From NCBI GenBank assembly GCA_902806565.1, contig CADCXA010000067.1:471171-535170 (forward strand): a stretch of 64,000 bases of DNA, in the 5' to 3' direction. The translations under genes were made by a program, and so were the position numbers. The notes beneath the pieces were generated by a model. It did not search any database. It was given only the letters and a program-made list of their open reading frames with translations, and had not been told where the DNA came from. Below, piece by piece: positions 12,889-23,889 of the stretch. The first letter of the stretch is position 1, and each line of letters begins with the position of its first letter. This DNA is from Hypoxylon rubiginosum (taxonomy: Eukaryota; Ascomycota; Sordariomycetes; Xylariales; Hypoxylaceae).

Positions 12889-13490
12889 TACGCGAATTCT
12901 TCAGTGGATAGGAGACCTGGAGCCGTAAGTATGATGCAAGGGAGGTTAAGCAACTACCTTCTAGATACATTGCACGATGATAGGTACCTATAAATACCTC
13001 CACACGCTGACTTATATTCACAGCCCGGATATACCTACCTAAGATACCTTCTAGCGCGATTTTTATGACCAAATATGTAAGAGCTTTCAGCTATCTGTTG
13101 TGTAACCCCACCTCGGACCAAAACCACAACCATGCTATACTCCGCGTAAGAAGAGTGTGTCTCACGGAACGGTGGGTAGTACAAGTCTCCAAATAGACTG
13201 CGATGGCCGAAGGCCCAACCACAACCCCCGCTTAGCGCCAGCGTCTGCTCACCATATTTGGTGAGTGCTTTGGGGGCTGAAACCGGATTGGAGCTCTGCT
13301 TCTAGCTCTGCTTCTAATATCTGCCGTCAGCAGTGTTCAAGCCAAAGAAGGTACGGCAGGAAGGTATAAGCACCTCCTTGCCTCCGCCGTTTATTTCCTG
13401 TTGCCCTTTGTACAACAGTAGCGCGATTCTATCATCAGATAACAAGACTGCAAACATACGTGTAAGGGCGTCAGGATTATTAAAGAGACC
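12889..13490. promoter_or_regulatory. Divergent intergenic region between acyltransferase and membrane protein
   Basis: These 602 bp separate two divergent start codons, so both promoters must lie here. Copies of the AGGTACCT/ACCTACCTA microrepeat are present (about 12983-13045). No specific transcription-factor site is recognised. Confidence 0.5.
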
Positions 13491-14681
13491 ATGAGCTTCA
13501 AAATTGCCAATAACCTGTTGGAGACACAAGCCTTCATCGTGGCGGTTGTAGGAGTAGCTCTGGCGATCCTGGCGACTATTCTTCGTTTTGTAGCAACGAA
13601 GCGTGGCGGTCGAAAGATCTCCTGGGAAGACTGGTTCGCCCTCCTGGCCACGGTATTTTTCGTCCTATACGTCATACCATTTTTATATCGTAAGTCTCTC
13701 GACGCCTACTTAGTGCCAAGCTAACTCCGAACAGTTCTAGTAGTCATGAACGGCAGGGACCCGCTGCTATTGCCGGCAGACGACATTGTGAAGATGACCA
13801 AAGTGAGCAACTTGAGCCGCCCGTGCTGCGAAATATTAGGTACCTACATCCTACTTACCATAATTCTGTTCAGGCCGGATACGCCATGGCCGCTCAGTTC
13901 TGTATGCAGCAGCTGTTCGCTAAATATAGCCTCCTCTTCCTGTACTATCGAATCTTCTGGATTAAACAATCATTTGTGCGCTGCATCTACTTCGTCGGCG
14001 CCGTTCAGCTGATCTGGTCTATTGTAACCTATATGCTCCACTACTTCGAATGCACGCCGCCTCAGAAGCTGTGGAATCCTCGCCTCCCGGGGCACTGCTT
14101 GAACGCGCCTGCGTTCCTTGCAGGAGGCGAATCCGTCAATTCTATTGTAGATTTTGCCCTCGTCGGATTGGCAATCTGGATTGTGCAGTCGTTGAACATG
14201 AAGCTTGCGGCAAAATTGAAGCTAAGTGGTATATTTGCTCTGGGTGGCTTGTAAGTGCCCTGTTTCAAATGTAGCGGTTACCGATGCTGATTTGTTCAAC
14301 CTCGACAGAGCTGGTGTTCTCGGTTTCGTAAAAATCGGCCAGGACTACGTCCCCATGAGTGCGGAAAAGGTCGCACTTCTCGGTCCCATCTGGGCTACCG
14401 TCCAGCAAGCGTGTAGCGTAATATGTTGTTGCGCACCCGTGTTCAAGCCCCTGATCCCCGATTTCCACCTTCCACAAAGTCTACGATCCTTCGGTAGCCG
14501 CAACTTCAGCTGGAGCATCAAGCCTAGAACACCGCCCAATGTTACCGAAGCCGACCTAAGCACGACTCCTGTCGATGAGGTTTGGAAACGCCCACATCAC
14601 TGGGTTGAGCTCGACGAAATGGGCGCGCATGAGTCCCAAACTCGCCTAGATTCCCATACTGCAAGAAGACACGAGGATTAA
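13491..14681 (+). CDS. Rhodopsin-like integral membrane protein (fungal family, PTH11-like)
   Basis: This is a seven-helix membrane protein of the fungal rhodopsin-domain family that is related to PTH11-type receptors; ligand and role are unknown. The four-exon model is 13491-13689, 13735-13802, 13874-14250 and 14309-14681, giving 338 residues. Introns are 45, 71 and 58 bp with GTAAGT/GTGAGC/GTAAGT donors. The first acceptor has an in-frame alternative 6 bp downstream (13741). The joins restore conserved stretches: TKRGGRKISWEDWFALLAT, VVMNGRDPLLLP, QQLFAKYSLLFLYYRIF, HYFECTPPQKLWNP, CLNAPAFLAGGESVNSIVDF and QQACSVICCCAPVFKPLIP. The C-terminal tail of about 80 residues is hydrophilic. It is divergent from the acyltransferase and convergent with the hydrolase at 14978. 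Confidence 0.88.
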
Positions 14682-14977
14682 TATTCGCCGTCTCTAGACC
14701 GGTATCACTCGAGATGCCCTTGATAATAGAGGCCTGAAGGGATGGAAGGGGAGTGGGGGAAAGAGTTGTGCGAAATGTTTCCGCAATCATTTAGTTGGAA
14801 TATATGGTAGCACTCGCTTATATTACTTTGAAGAAACACAAGTCTAAGCCCAAGTAGAAATGACTTCTGGTGTAACTACCTACCTGGAATCAAAGTCCTT
14901 CATTGTATAGTCCATGTCAGCCGAGAGTTTACTTGAAGAGAAACTATTACACATATAACGACGCAGCTGCGCAAGAC

Positions 14978-16259
14978 TCAAAATTGACGGCTCTCCCCAA
15001 TGGCACACACATCGAAGAGTCCGGTCTCAGCAAGACCCTTGACCTTGAGGGCCTCCCCAAGTTTTATGGGTGGCTCGTTTACGGGTTCGCTCGTCAGCGC
15101 CCACGTACCCCAGTGGATGCCAAGAGCGGCTTTACACCTTGTATCTTGGAAAATCTCGACGGCATCGTAGGGACTCGCGTGCACCGGGCTGTACATGAAG
15201 CGTGGTTGATATGCGCCGATGGGAATCAATCCCAAATCAAACGGCCCTCGCAGGGTCCCGATCTGCGAAAACTGAGGATTTCGGGGCAGCTCGTCAAAAC
15301 CTGGTCCGAGTTCCTCGATACCTTCAGGCACGCAACGGTATCCGGTATCTCCGGCAAACCAAACGGACTTTGCGCCCGACGTGACAGCCCAAGACGCCCA
15401 CAGCGAGCGGTCTTTCTCGAGTGGGGACCGCATCGAGCCGTGCTGGCTAGGGAGACATGAGATATGGACGCTGATGCGCTCCGGGTCGATGGTAGCAGCC
15501 TGCGCAGCGGCGCTGTCGCTTCCGACCACCTCCGAGGCCGTTCTCTCCAAGTCCACATCGGCATCGTCCCACCAGTCCATCTCCGTCACGGCGTGGATGC
15601 CGCCGTCCTGAAACCATTTCGCCAATCCCATGCCGACAAAAAATTGAACGCGAGGGTGGACACGAACCAGTTCTTTTACGCTAGGGTACGAAAGATGGTC
15701 GTGATGATCGTGGCTAATAAAGACGGCGTCGAGGGCGGGCAAGTCCGTGGGCTGACAGGCGGCGGCTGTGAATCGCTTAGGGCTCATGCAGCTAAAACGC
15801 TCCTCGAAAACAGGATCGAAGAGGGCGCGGAAGCCCGAAGGGAATTCGACAAAGCAGCACGCATGGCCTAGCCATGTCACGCGCAGTGACTTGGTGTCAG
15901 CGACGCGCGACGGGAGGAATTGTGCACGAGTTGCGGGAATGTTGGCCTTGGACGTGTCGGGAACAGGGAGCTTGCCCTGGAACCGGTAGCTAGGAAAATT
16001 GTTGGCATTAGTAGCCGCTAAGATGCACCAAACCGATCACACCATTCGAGAAACGCGCGCCTGGGAGAAAGCATCATGATGCCTACCGGGCGAAGATCAA
16101 TAAGGCGCGAGGGAGCGAGATGTCCCTCCAGTGTCCGTAGGATGGAAAAGGGTTTTCGTAACGAACAAGTTGCCCTCGATTGTCCTTGATATGGTGTGCT
16201 TTAGAGTCCTCTGGTGCCACTCCAGGTCTTGCAGAGACGCTGAATGAGTAATCAGTCAT
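14978..16259 (-). CDS. NAPE-PLD-like metallo-beta-lactamase-fold hydrolase
   Basis: This is an MBL-fold hydrolase related to N-acyl-phosphatidylethanolamine phospholipase D; the true substrate is unknown. The model is two exons, 16259-16087 and 15989-14978, joined over a 97-bp intron (GTAGGC...CTACTAAT...TAG) to give 394 residues. The join restores ALLIFA-RYRFQGKLPVPDTSKANIP. The metal-binding motif is HDHHDH (His151, His153, Asp155, His156). Further ligands are likely in SQHGSM, FAGDTGY and GIHWGTW. The start chosen is the ATG at 16257-16259 (MTDYSFSVSARPG). An in-frame ATG at 16340 would add 27 residues that look like leader sequence. No signal peptide is apparent. It is convergent with the membrane-protein gene (296 bp apart), and its 5' end faces the end of the FAD oxidase. 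Membership of the polyketide cluster is uncertain. Confidence 0.88.
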
Positions 16260-16587
16260 GGCTGGGACGGATAACTGGGGATGGGAGTAGGTGGTGCGAA
16301 ATAGCTGTCGAAAATTATGGATTTGTAGGGGTCGGGGCATGGACTTGGCACATCTGGAGGCAGTATGAAGGAGGTAAAAGGATACGTTGGCGGGGGCCAG
16401 GGCGTATTTACATGTAAATGCTACATGTAGGGTCATAAGGTAGTACAACCCACAGACCACACCCTTTTTAAACAGCTGGGCTGAGATTTTTAAAAAGCTA
16501 CAGTAACTTATACCTAGGTACTTATGAGGTACCTACAAGGTAGGTAGGTAATTATGAATAATGAATATATGACATATACTAATGTTC

Positions 16588-18447
16588 TCAGGCCTTACAG
16601 AGCCTTCCATTGTCATCAACCACATAGTCCTCGCTGCCGACAGCAGTGCGGGCATAAAGGAGGGAACTTGGATCCCATCTGTTTTTGATCTGCCTCAGCT
16701 TGTCGTAGTTGGACCCGTAGAACTTCTGCTGCCAGTCCGAGGACGAGGGCGGATACACGAACGGATCGGCTTCATTCAAATATGCGCCCGAGCCAACAGT
16801 GGCTGCCTCGATTGCGGGAGTAATAACATCAGCCATATACTTCTTTCGTGCTATCATTTCAGAACGGGGGATTGTCCAGTCCCACAGGGAGATGGTGATG
16901 CATATCGCAAGAGCATCCCGCCAGTACGAGACGACAGCGTTGTCGGGGTGTGTAACATCTCGGGCGTTAAACGCAGTACACCCAAAGCTCCACGAACCCA
17001 TTGATCTATCCCGCACGAAAGTATCCATCGTTGCTGTAAGCTTCGACACGCTATCATTTCCTCCTTCGATGATTGCGCGAGGAACCAATCTACTGTTGAA
17101 CAACATTGAGGTTGGCCAATTGCCGTACGGCAAAGGGCCCATCGTCTGGTTATAATGTTCGTAGTAGGTAGCTACCTCCTCTGCCGCAAACGTATACTGT
17201 ATTCCAAAACTGTCAAGACGAGAAAGGAACGGGCCCATCATCTCAGTTACTTGCGCGGCGGTCTTGTTGGGGGCCGTGAAGCTCTCGAACGCGAACCCGT
17301 CACCGGAAACAACCCAAATAACCGTTGCGCCGGTGTCGACGATCCCGGGTAAGGCTTTCCACCAAGAATCTAAGACTTGAAGATACATCGACCCGTCTAC
17401 TGACGTATTGCCAAAGCTGAGCGACGCAGTGCCTACTGGGCCCTCGGGGTAAACTTTGATCGTCATACTGAGAACAACCGCGAACGTCCCAGGACCACCG
17501 CCACTGAGGGCCCAATAGAGGTCAGCATTGGCAGAAGGGGTAGCGATGAGGTGATGACCTTCCACCGTGACAACCTCCCACTCCAATACCTGGTCCGCCG
17601 CCATTCCGTGCGCGCTGGTCAAGGGGGAGTGTCCACCACCCTGGGTATACCCTCCCGTCAGGCCAACCGTCGCGCAGTCTCCCGATACAATCAGATATCC
17701 CGAGGAGTGAGCTGCCTCTAGAGCCTCTGCTCCTGTTATGCCAGCGCCTACTTTCATGGCTGGGCCCGTATACTCGTCGTTTGCGTATTCCCCGACGACC
17801 GCGGTGGTTTTCAAGTTGTACATCCAAAGACCAAGTGCCCCTTTCGCGGTCGATTTCCCCAAGAAGCTACGAGAATGGCAGCAGGGTCAGCCTGATTCAT
17901 AACATTTGATATCACGAGCTTACTCGTGTCCTGTATTCTTTATCACTAGTCGCACGTTATTCTCCTTGGAGAACCGAATTCCCACGACGACATCCTCGGC
18001 ACTGGCAACATTGATCGAATAACTGACGTAATTTCCAAGCTCGCAAGGTTTAGTCGTTGCTGTGAAAGGATCACACGACTGGTTCTGGAAATAGGGGTTC
18101 ATGATTTCCCCCGAATGGGGCTCACTGGACGTAAACGTTAGACTCTGCAGGATAGTATTAGGTACCAGGGGTACATACAAGATTTGTGGATAGTCCCACT
18201 GCGTCTGCAGCACCTTACACTCAGTCTCGTTCAACTGGCTGGATGCGTAGCCGCCTGTGTGGCAGACACTGGCCTGGGGGACTGTTGCTATCAACCTGCC
18301 CCCGACCGTCTCGTTCAATTGTGCCCAGGTGTTAGCATTCGGCCACCCATCATCACCGGGTATGTATCTGCATGTCTGGACAGCGTCAGCGAGAATGGAC
18401 GAGTACAACACCGCGAGCAATGATTTCGCTGGCCATAGGTAAACCAT
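16588..18447 (-). CDS. FAD-linked oxidoreductase, berberine-bridge-enzyme-like, secreted
   Basis: This is a flavin oxidase of the BBE/VAO superfamily. Two exons, 18447-17924 and 17866-16588, are joined over a 57-bp intron (GTAAGC...GCTGACC...GTAG) to give 600 residues. The hydrophobic N-terminus (LLAVLYSSILADAVQ) is a signal peptide, so secretory routing is expected. The splice falls in NTGH-DFLGKS; His174 is the usual 8-alpha-histidyl FAD attachment. Cys239 in GDCATVGLTGG fits the second, 6-S-cysteinyl bond. YTQGGGHSPL follows, and the BBE C-terminal segment (YGSNYDKLRQIKNRWDP) is present. In betaenone/stemphyloxin and solanapyrone clusters a homologous enzyme performs an oxidative or cyclising step on the decalin polyketide, so the same is inferred here. 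It is divergent from the SDR at 18980 and probably shares its promoter. Confidence 0.93.
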
Positions 18448-18979
18448 CTGAGCTAGCTAGCTATATTAGACGACTTGATCTTTTAGGGATCCGAGTTGAA
18501 TAAAATCGAGACACCCCTGGGAGATTATGACTACCATATAGGTTAACTTTAGCGGCCAACGGCATCTTACTCAGGAGGTAGGTATCTATTCACGCTAAGG
18601 ATGCTTCCTCCTCCGTGCTGATGGATTCTCACAAGTGTCATTTCTACCGTGAGTAGGCAAGAGTACCTAGAGTAGGTCCTACAGTACCTAGGCAGGCATC
18701 TAAGGTATGTATTTCGACTTGACCCCCACATAAGCCGTCGAGCTGCATAAGTGCTTGTCTTGACATATCTGCAGCTTGCGGGCTATTACTAAGTGATATA
18801 TCACTTTTGGGCGCCTAGGACTTGGAGGTGGCGTCCTCACTCTTGCATTTACAGGTAGAACGTCATATTGATGATTATATATCACTCACTCACCTGATTG
18901 GATTACAGGTAAGTTGGTATTAAAAGAATCAAGACGCCCTAGCCGCCTTAGTGCTTTTCACCTTACCACCATCGTCACC
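18448..18979. promoter_or_regulatory. Bidirectional promoter between FAD oxidase and SDR
   Basis: These 532 bp lie between two divergent start codons of the polyketide cluster. Several TACCTAG/CCTAGGCA microrepeats occur (18580-18700). I recognise no Zn2Cys6 site, and no transcription-factor gene is present in the window. Confidence 0.5.
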
Positions 18980-20036
18980 ATGGTCTCCTTATCTACCATA
19001 CGGGCTCACTTCTTTCCGCCCAAGCCACAGTTTACGGACAAAGACGTGCCTGACTTGCATGGCAAGGTCTACATCGTAACCGGCGCCAACAGTGGAATCG
19101 GCAGGGAGCTCGCCTATATGCTTTATAGTAAAAACGCCAAGGTTTACGTCGGGGCGCGTTCTGAAGAGAAAGCCAACAATGCTATAAGCAGCATCAGAAA
19201 TGCTCTACCAGCATCCACAGGATCCCTGGTACAGATGCATATAGACTTGAGCGACCTGGAAAAAGTAAAAGCTGCCGCACGGCACTTCCTCGCGGAGGAG
19301 TCGAAACTTAACGCCCTCTTTAACAACGCCGGAGTCATGGTTGCCCCGGTAGAGCCGCCACCGAAGACGACCCAAGGTTACGAACTTGCCTTGGGGGTAA
19401 ATTGTGTCGGCACCTTTCTCCTGACCCAGCTGCTTACCCCGACGCTTATCGAGACGGCACGAATAGAACCGGCCAATTCCGTTCGCGTCGTGTGGCTGTC
19501 GTCGTTTGGCATGGAGCTGCAGGCGCAGTCAGAAATTGGTATTTCGACGGATAATCTGGACTATCACATCCCAAGGACTGCCGAGGATCGGTACGGTATC
19601 AGCAAGACCGGAGTCTGGGCGTTGGCTGTCGAGTACGCTACGCGCCACAAAGCTGACGGCATTGTTAGCGTGCCCCTCAACCCCGGGAATCTTCGGACTG
19701 AGCTGGCCCGCCACCAGAGCCTCGCCGTGAAGCTCGTTGCCGCGTTAGTGTGTTATCCTGCGGTTCGGGGGGCCTATTCGGAGCTATTTGCAGGATTCTC
19801 GCCGGATGTTACCGTCGAAAAAAGCAACTGGTCCAAAGTTTGGGGTGGGCGCTCCGTGATCCTTGTTCCCACCACGCTAATCTGATATTTTATTCGATGT
19901 AGTGGGACCGTTTGGGCGATTCCTTCCTCTGCGGTCTGATCTAACAAATGCAACTATCCACGAGGCAGATGGTGGCACAGGAGGTACGGCGAAGTTCTGG
20001 GAGTGGAACGAGAAGCAGGTAGCCGAGTACATGTGA
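18980..20036 (+). CDS. Short-chain dehydrogenase/reductase (SDR), retinol-dehydrogenase-like
   Basis: This is an NADP(H)-dependent SDR. The start is the ATG at 18980 in good context (CACCATGG). The cofactor motif TGANSGIG is at 34-41, NNAG at 115-118, the catalytic Ser in WLSSFG near 174, and Tyr205/Lys209 in YGISK. In betaenone-type pathways an SDR reduces the PKS product; the same role is inferred. The uninterrupted frame stops at 19885 after VILVPTTLI, which looks like intron. A C-terminal exon typical of the family lies at 19903-20036 (GPFGRFLPLRSD...GGTAKFWEWNEKQVAEYM). The only frame-keeping GT donor I found is GTGGGC at 19845, giving exons 18980-19844 and 19903-20036 and 332 residues. 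This drops the residues GGRSVI, which relatives normally keep, so either the donor choice is unusual or the normal donor has been lost. The 19885 stop is the alternative. Confidence 0.85.
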
Positions 20037-20271
20037 TGTAGCCTGGGGTAGTCCGCTCTGGTCTCTAGATGCGGGCGTGCGGCTGAAATGAGAGAGGAAA
20101 TAAGTTGGGAATAAAGAGAATATGATTTGATGGAGGGGGTACTCGGTGCGGACCAGTGTCTTACAGGGCTTCAGGATATGCGCCATGTACCTATACGAAT
20201 ACTGCGTGTGCCTGTGCACTACTGTTTAACAAAGATTGGCTAAGCTTCTCGTGTGTCCAAAGCCACAAGTT
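20037..20271. other. Convergent 3' intergenic region of SDR and trans-ER
   Basis: This is 235 bp between two convergent stop codons. No gene or repeat is seen. Confidence 0.5.
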
Positions 20272-21452
20272 TCACACATCGCGACCCGATACTCTTACTA
20301 CCAATTTCTGCCCTCGAGCCTTGCCGTCGTTCAGGCCTTGTAGACCATCAAGAATTCCTACGTAGCCTCCCTGTAGTTCCAGGACCGGCGGCGTCATAAG
20401 GGCTCCAGCGTCAAGAAGGGTTTGCACCTCCTTGCTCCAGTCCATCCCAATTAGATGGAGTTCGGGCCTAGCTTTTCGACTATATGTATCATGTCCAAGA
20501 TTGACATCAACTCCTTGCATTTCAAATCCCATCACGACCTTGACTTTTATCGCCTGCCTCGTTCGCCATGCGTCGTGAAACTGCTCAAGGCAGACGTACC
20601 GACCGCCGGTACGGCCCAAAGCCCCAAAACAAATTGCTGCGGATTCGGCGTTCGTAATACAATCGAGGGCATGTCTAATAGGAATTCCTCCAGCAATCGA
20701 CTTGATCACCTCGACACAATCTGTCGACTTGTACGATGCTGTCCCAACAGCTCCATACTTCATTACTAACGGTTCAGACGTCGGCGAACAAACCGCAATG
20801 GGAGCATACCCGGACCTACGGGTACGACATTTTAGCGTTACAATATGAAAAGGTACAAGTACCTAGGTACCTACCTCCTAGGCTTAGGTACTTACAGTTT
20901 CAGCAATTGGAGTGCCATCAAACCAGTCGAGGTCGCACCCCCATACACAAGAATAGGTCGCCGCGTCTCCACAGGCCTGGAAGGAATTCCTGTTAGGCCT
21001 AGAGCATCTAGATCCGACAAGGATAAGCACGATGTTCCCCAACCGACAGCGCCGAGCGCTGCAGCTTGTATATCGCTCCATTCACTCGGTACCTTCAGCA
21101 TATGACGTGAGTCTGCTGCTACCCACTGCGAAAATGCGCCGTTGCACACATTGTCGATGCCGTAGGGGAAGACTGCGCCGCAGACTCGCGTTCCAATGGG
21201 TATTACGGCAGACGAACCCACCTGCTCGACTATACCGCAAAAGTCGCAGCCCGTTGCGTTGCCTTCCTTGTAGAAATGGCTCACCATCTTGCAATCGGTA
21301 GGGTTCAGACTCACAGCCAGGATGCGGACAAGAACATGGTAAGGGGAATGTATCCTCGGAACGGAAACTGAATGAGAGATAGCGAGGGGAAGACTGGTAT
21401 TCGACTCTGCCGAAACGGATTGAATGATGGCTGTTTGAACGTTTGGTACCAT
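20272..21452 (-). CDS. Trans-acting enoyl reductase (zinc-free MDR family, LovC-like)
   Basis: This is an NADPH-dependent medium-chain reductase of the type that supplies enoyl reduction to an ER-less HR-PKS. The start is the ATG at 21450-21452 (GTCACCATGG); an in-frame ATG at 21506 looks like leader. Two exons, 21452-20896 and 20815-20272, are joined over an 80-bp intron to give 366 residues, the usual size (LovC is about 363). The join restores LQLLKLSGYAPIAVCSP. Motifs are the N-terminal GATGCDFCGIVEQVG, the central AALGAVGWGTSCLSL and the nucleotide-binding VYGGATSTGLMALQLLKL (about 169-186). No catalytic zinc ligand set is visible. The neighbouring PKS lacks its own ER, which makes this the obvious partner. 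It is divergent from the P450, and the intron contains a dense CCTAGGTACCTACC microrepeat. Confidence 0.94.
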
Positions 21453-21772
21453 GGTGACAATCGCACTTGAAGGGTAGAATACCAGAGAGCTTTCGGTCAA
21501 CTTCAAACGGCTCTAGGGAGCGTGAATGCGCAGCTTAAAAGGTAAATCGTATCAGTACCACCTACCTTACGTTGGAGGTAAGTATTAGTTCGTCCAATAA
21601 TAACTGAGTACCTACCTGGTACTTACATCCTACCAGATGTAATGCAGGTCATACCAGAATAAGTATCGTCCCCAACATGTACCGACGTAGGTTGAAGGGA
21701 CTCTGAATTACTCTATCACAAGTCTTCCCACAGTCGTTAAGCGTCCCCGGCTCGTACACGTAACCGATCAAG
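21453..21772. promoter_or_regulatory. Bidirectional promoter between trans-ER and P450
   Basis: These 320 bp separate two divergent cluster genes, so a shared promoter is likely. ACCTACC/GGAGGTAAG and GTACCTACCTGG microrepeats are present. No defined operator is recognised. Confidence 0.5.
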
Positions 21773-23546
21773 ATGTCTGGCGAGCCTGAACCTAGCTGGG
21801 CACGGATCGGGATTATGCTAAGTCTGGCAGTATGAGCCTTCTCTACGATTCGAGTTTTGACTTGGGACTGACTACGATAGGTCGTATTCTACTACGTCGT
21901 GCTACTCTCCGCATACAATCTCTGGATTCATCCATTAGCAAAGTTTCCCGGACCAAGAACATGGGCAGTATCTCAAGTCCCTTGGGCTTTGATGTTCATT
22001 TCGGGGAAGTCTCATCAGCGCCTCGCCGAACTCCATGAACGCTACGGCCATATCGTTCGCGTCGGCCCAAATGAGCTTTCGTACATTCAGCCAGAAGCAT
22101 GGGATGCTATCATGGGCAGGCGCAAAGGCTACTCCGAGAACCCCAAGCCACAGTGGTACTGCAATCCGGACAATAAAGACATCGTCGGGGCTCCTCGCAA
22201 CGACCATGCGCGCATGCGGCGACTCCTATCCCATGGCTTCTCCGCAAACGCAATGGCGCAACAAGAACCTCTTATCAATCGCTACGTCGACCTACTAGTC
22301 GAACGGCTTCGCGAAAAAGCGAAAACCGGCACAGGAGTTGTTGATGTTAGCAGCTGGTATAATTACTGTCTGTTTGACTTGATAGGTGATCTCTCGTTCG
22401 GGGAACATTTTGGATGCTTGGACGAATCGACTATGCACCCGTGGGTTGCCTTGATCTTTGCTAACATACGAACAACTGCAATCGGTGCAGCATTGAGCCG
22501 GTTTAGTCTCTTGCGTATCGTCTTACCATTAATCTTGCCTAGAAAGCTTCAACAACAAGCATATGAACTAAAAAGGCTGGCGCGGGAAAAGGTCGCAAGG
22601 CGCTTAGCAGTTACCGACCCTAGGCCGGATTTTATCGAGGCCATGGCTTCGGGGAAAGGCGATCAGGTAAGAAAGATTATTCTACATTCAAAGACGTTTC
22701 GTAATATGGTTTACGGCTATGCTGATGTTTCTATACCGTTAGGCGCTCACCGGCGAGGAGATTAACAGTAACGCGATGGTTCTCGCCATAGCTGGGTCCG
22801 AAACTACGGCGACGGCACTTACCGGAGCGACATATCTCATTGCAACGAATCCCAGAGTTATGGCAAGACTCGCTGAAGAGGTGAGAAGTTGTTTTAAGGA
22901 TGAGAGAGACATACGTTTAACTGGTGCTTCTAATCTCCCCTACCTGAACGCCGTGATCAAGGAGTCGTTGCGAATATACCCGCCTGGTCCCAATACTCAA
23001 CCACGAATAACTCCACCTGGTGGGAATATCATACTTGGGGACCACATTCCTGGCAAGGTAAGCCTATATACGCCGGATTCTGGTAAATCTAGTCAACTAA
23101 GTAACCATCAACTATCTACAGACGGTCCTGGGAATTCCCCAACGAGCAGCATATCTTAGCGAGTCTAATTTTAGACGAGCTAAAGAATTTGTCCCCGAGC
23201 GGTGGCTTGACGACGCCGAATTTTCGAGTGACCGCAAAGATTGTTTCAACCCATTTTCAGTCGGTCCACGCAACTGTATTGGTGTAAAGTAAGGTTCAAG
23301 CTCGACAAAATCGAGTAGATATTTTCAGCTAATTAGTTTCTGGTACTGGACAGTCTCGCATATGCCGAACTTCGCATGATTATCACAAGGTTGGTTTGGA
23401 CCTTTGATTTTGAGATTGCGGAATGCAGCCATAGCTGGATGGAAAGACAGCGGTCATATCTCCTCTGGGACAAAGGACCCCTTTACGTGCGTCTTTCAGC
23501 TAGATCGTTAAGCTATAAGCATCAAGGAGCGGGTGAAGTAAGCTAA
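21773..23546 (+). CDS. Cytochrome P450 monooxygenase
   Basis: This is a membrane-anchored P450 with five exons: 21773-21829, 21881-22666, 22743-23057, 23122-23288 and 23354-23546. It encodes 505 residues. The small first exon adds [19 protein letters not shown], and the join creates an N-terminal anchor ([18 protein letters not shown]). Next comes the Pro-rich hinge [10 protein letters not shown]. The I-helix oxygen-binding motif is AGSETT (298-303), ExxR is KESLR (Glu355, Arg358), the PERW motif is present, and the heme ligand is Cys438 in [10 protein letters not shown]. The splice after GV restores NLAYAELRM. The heme and ExxR motifs are complete, so it should be active. In a betaenone-like pathway it would oxygenate the decalin. 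It is divergent from the enoyl reductase and upstream of the PKS. Confidence 0.94.
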
Positions 23547-23889
23547 ACATCGAGACTACAAGAGGACGAATTCCGAAGGACTGAATTGTTCTAAAATGGC
23601 TTCAATCACTTTCATCAGCCTCTGATGCCACGATTTCGGTACCTTCGGTACATACCTAATGTATATAAGTACTTAGATACGTACCTGGTACGTGAGTATC
23701 TACCTACATGTAGGCATAGAGGGGGGAGGCCCGATGGCTTTGCTGGGGTCGTGGGGGTACTCCTCACCCGTAAACCCGTAACTTGGATTTGTTCGATGCA
23801 CAGTAGGTTATAAAATTGGCAGCAGTCTTAACCTCTATCAGCCATCATGATCCAAGAGCACGTTGTTCTCAGCCTTAACATCAAACAAG
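23547..23889 (+). promoter_or_regulatory. PKS upstream region with an overlapping uORF
   Basis: This 343-bp region precedes the PKS. It includes TACCTAATG/GTACCTGGTACG microrepeats (23640-23710). An upstream ATG at 23847 opens a 22-codon frame that ends at 23915 and overlaps the PKS start (23890) out of frame. If included in the mRNA it would reduce PKS translation. Confidence 0.45.
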
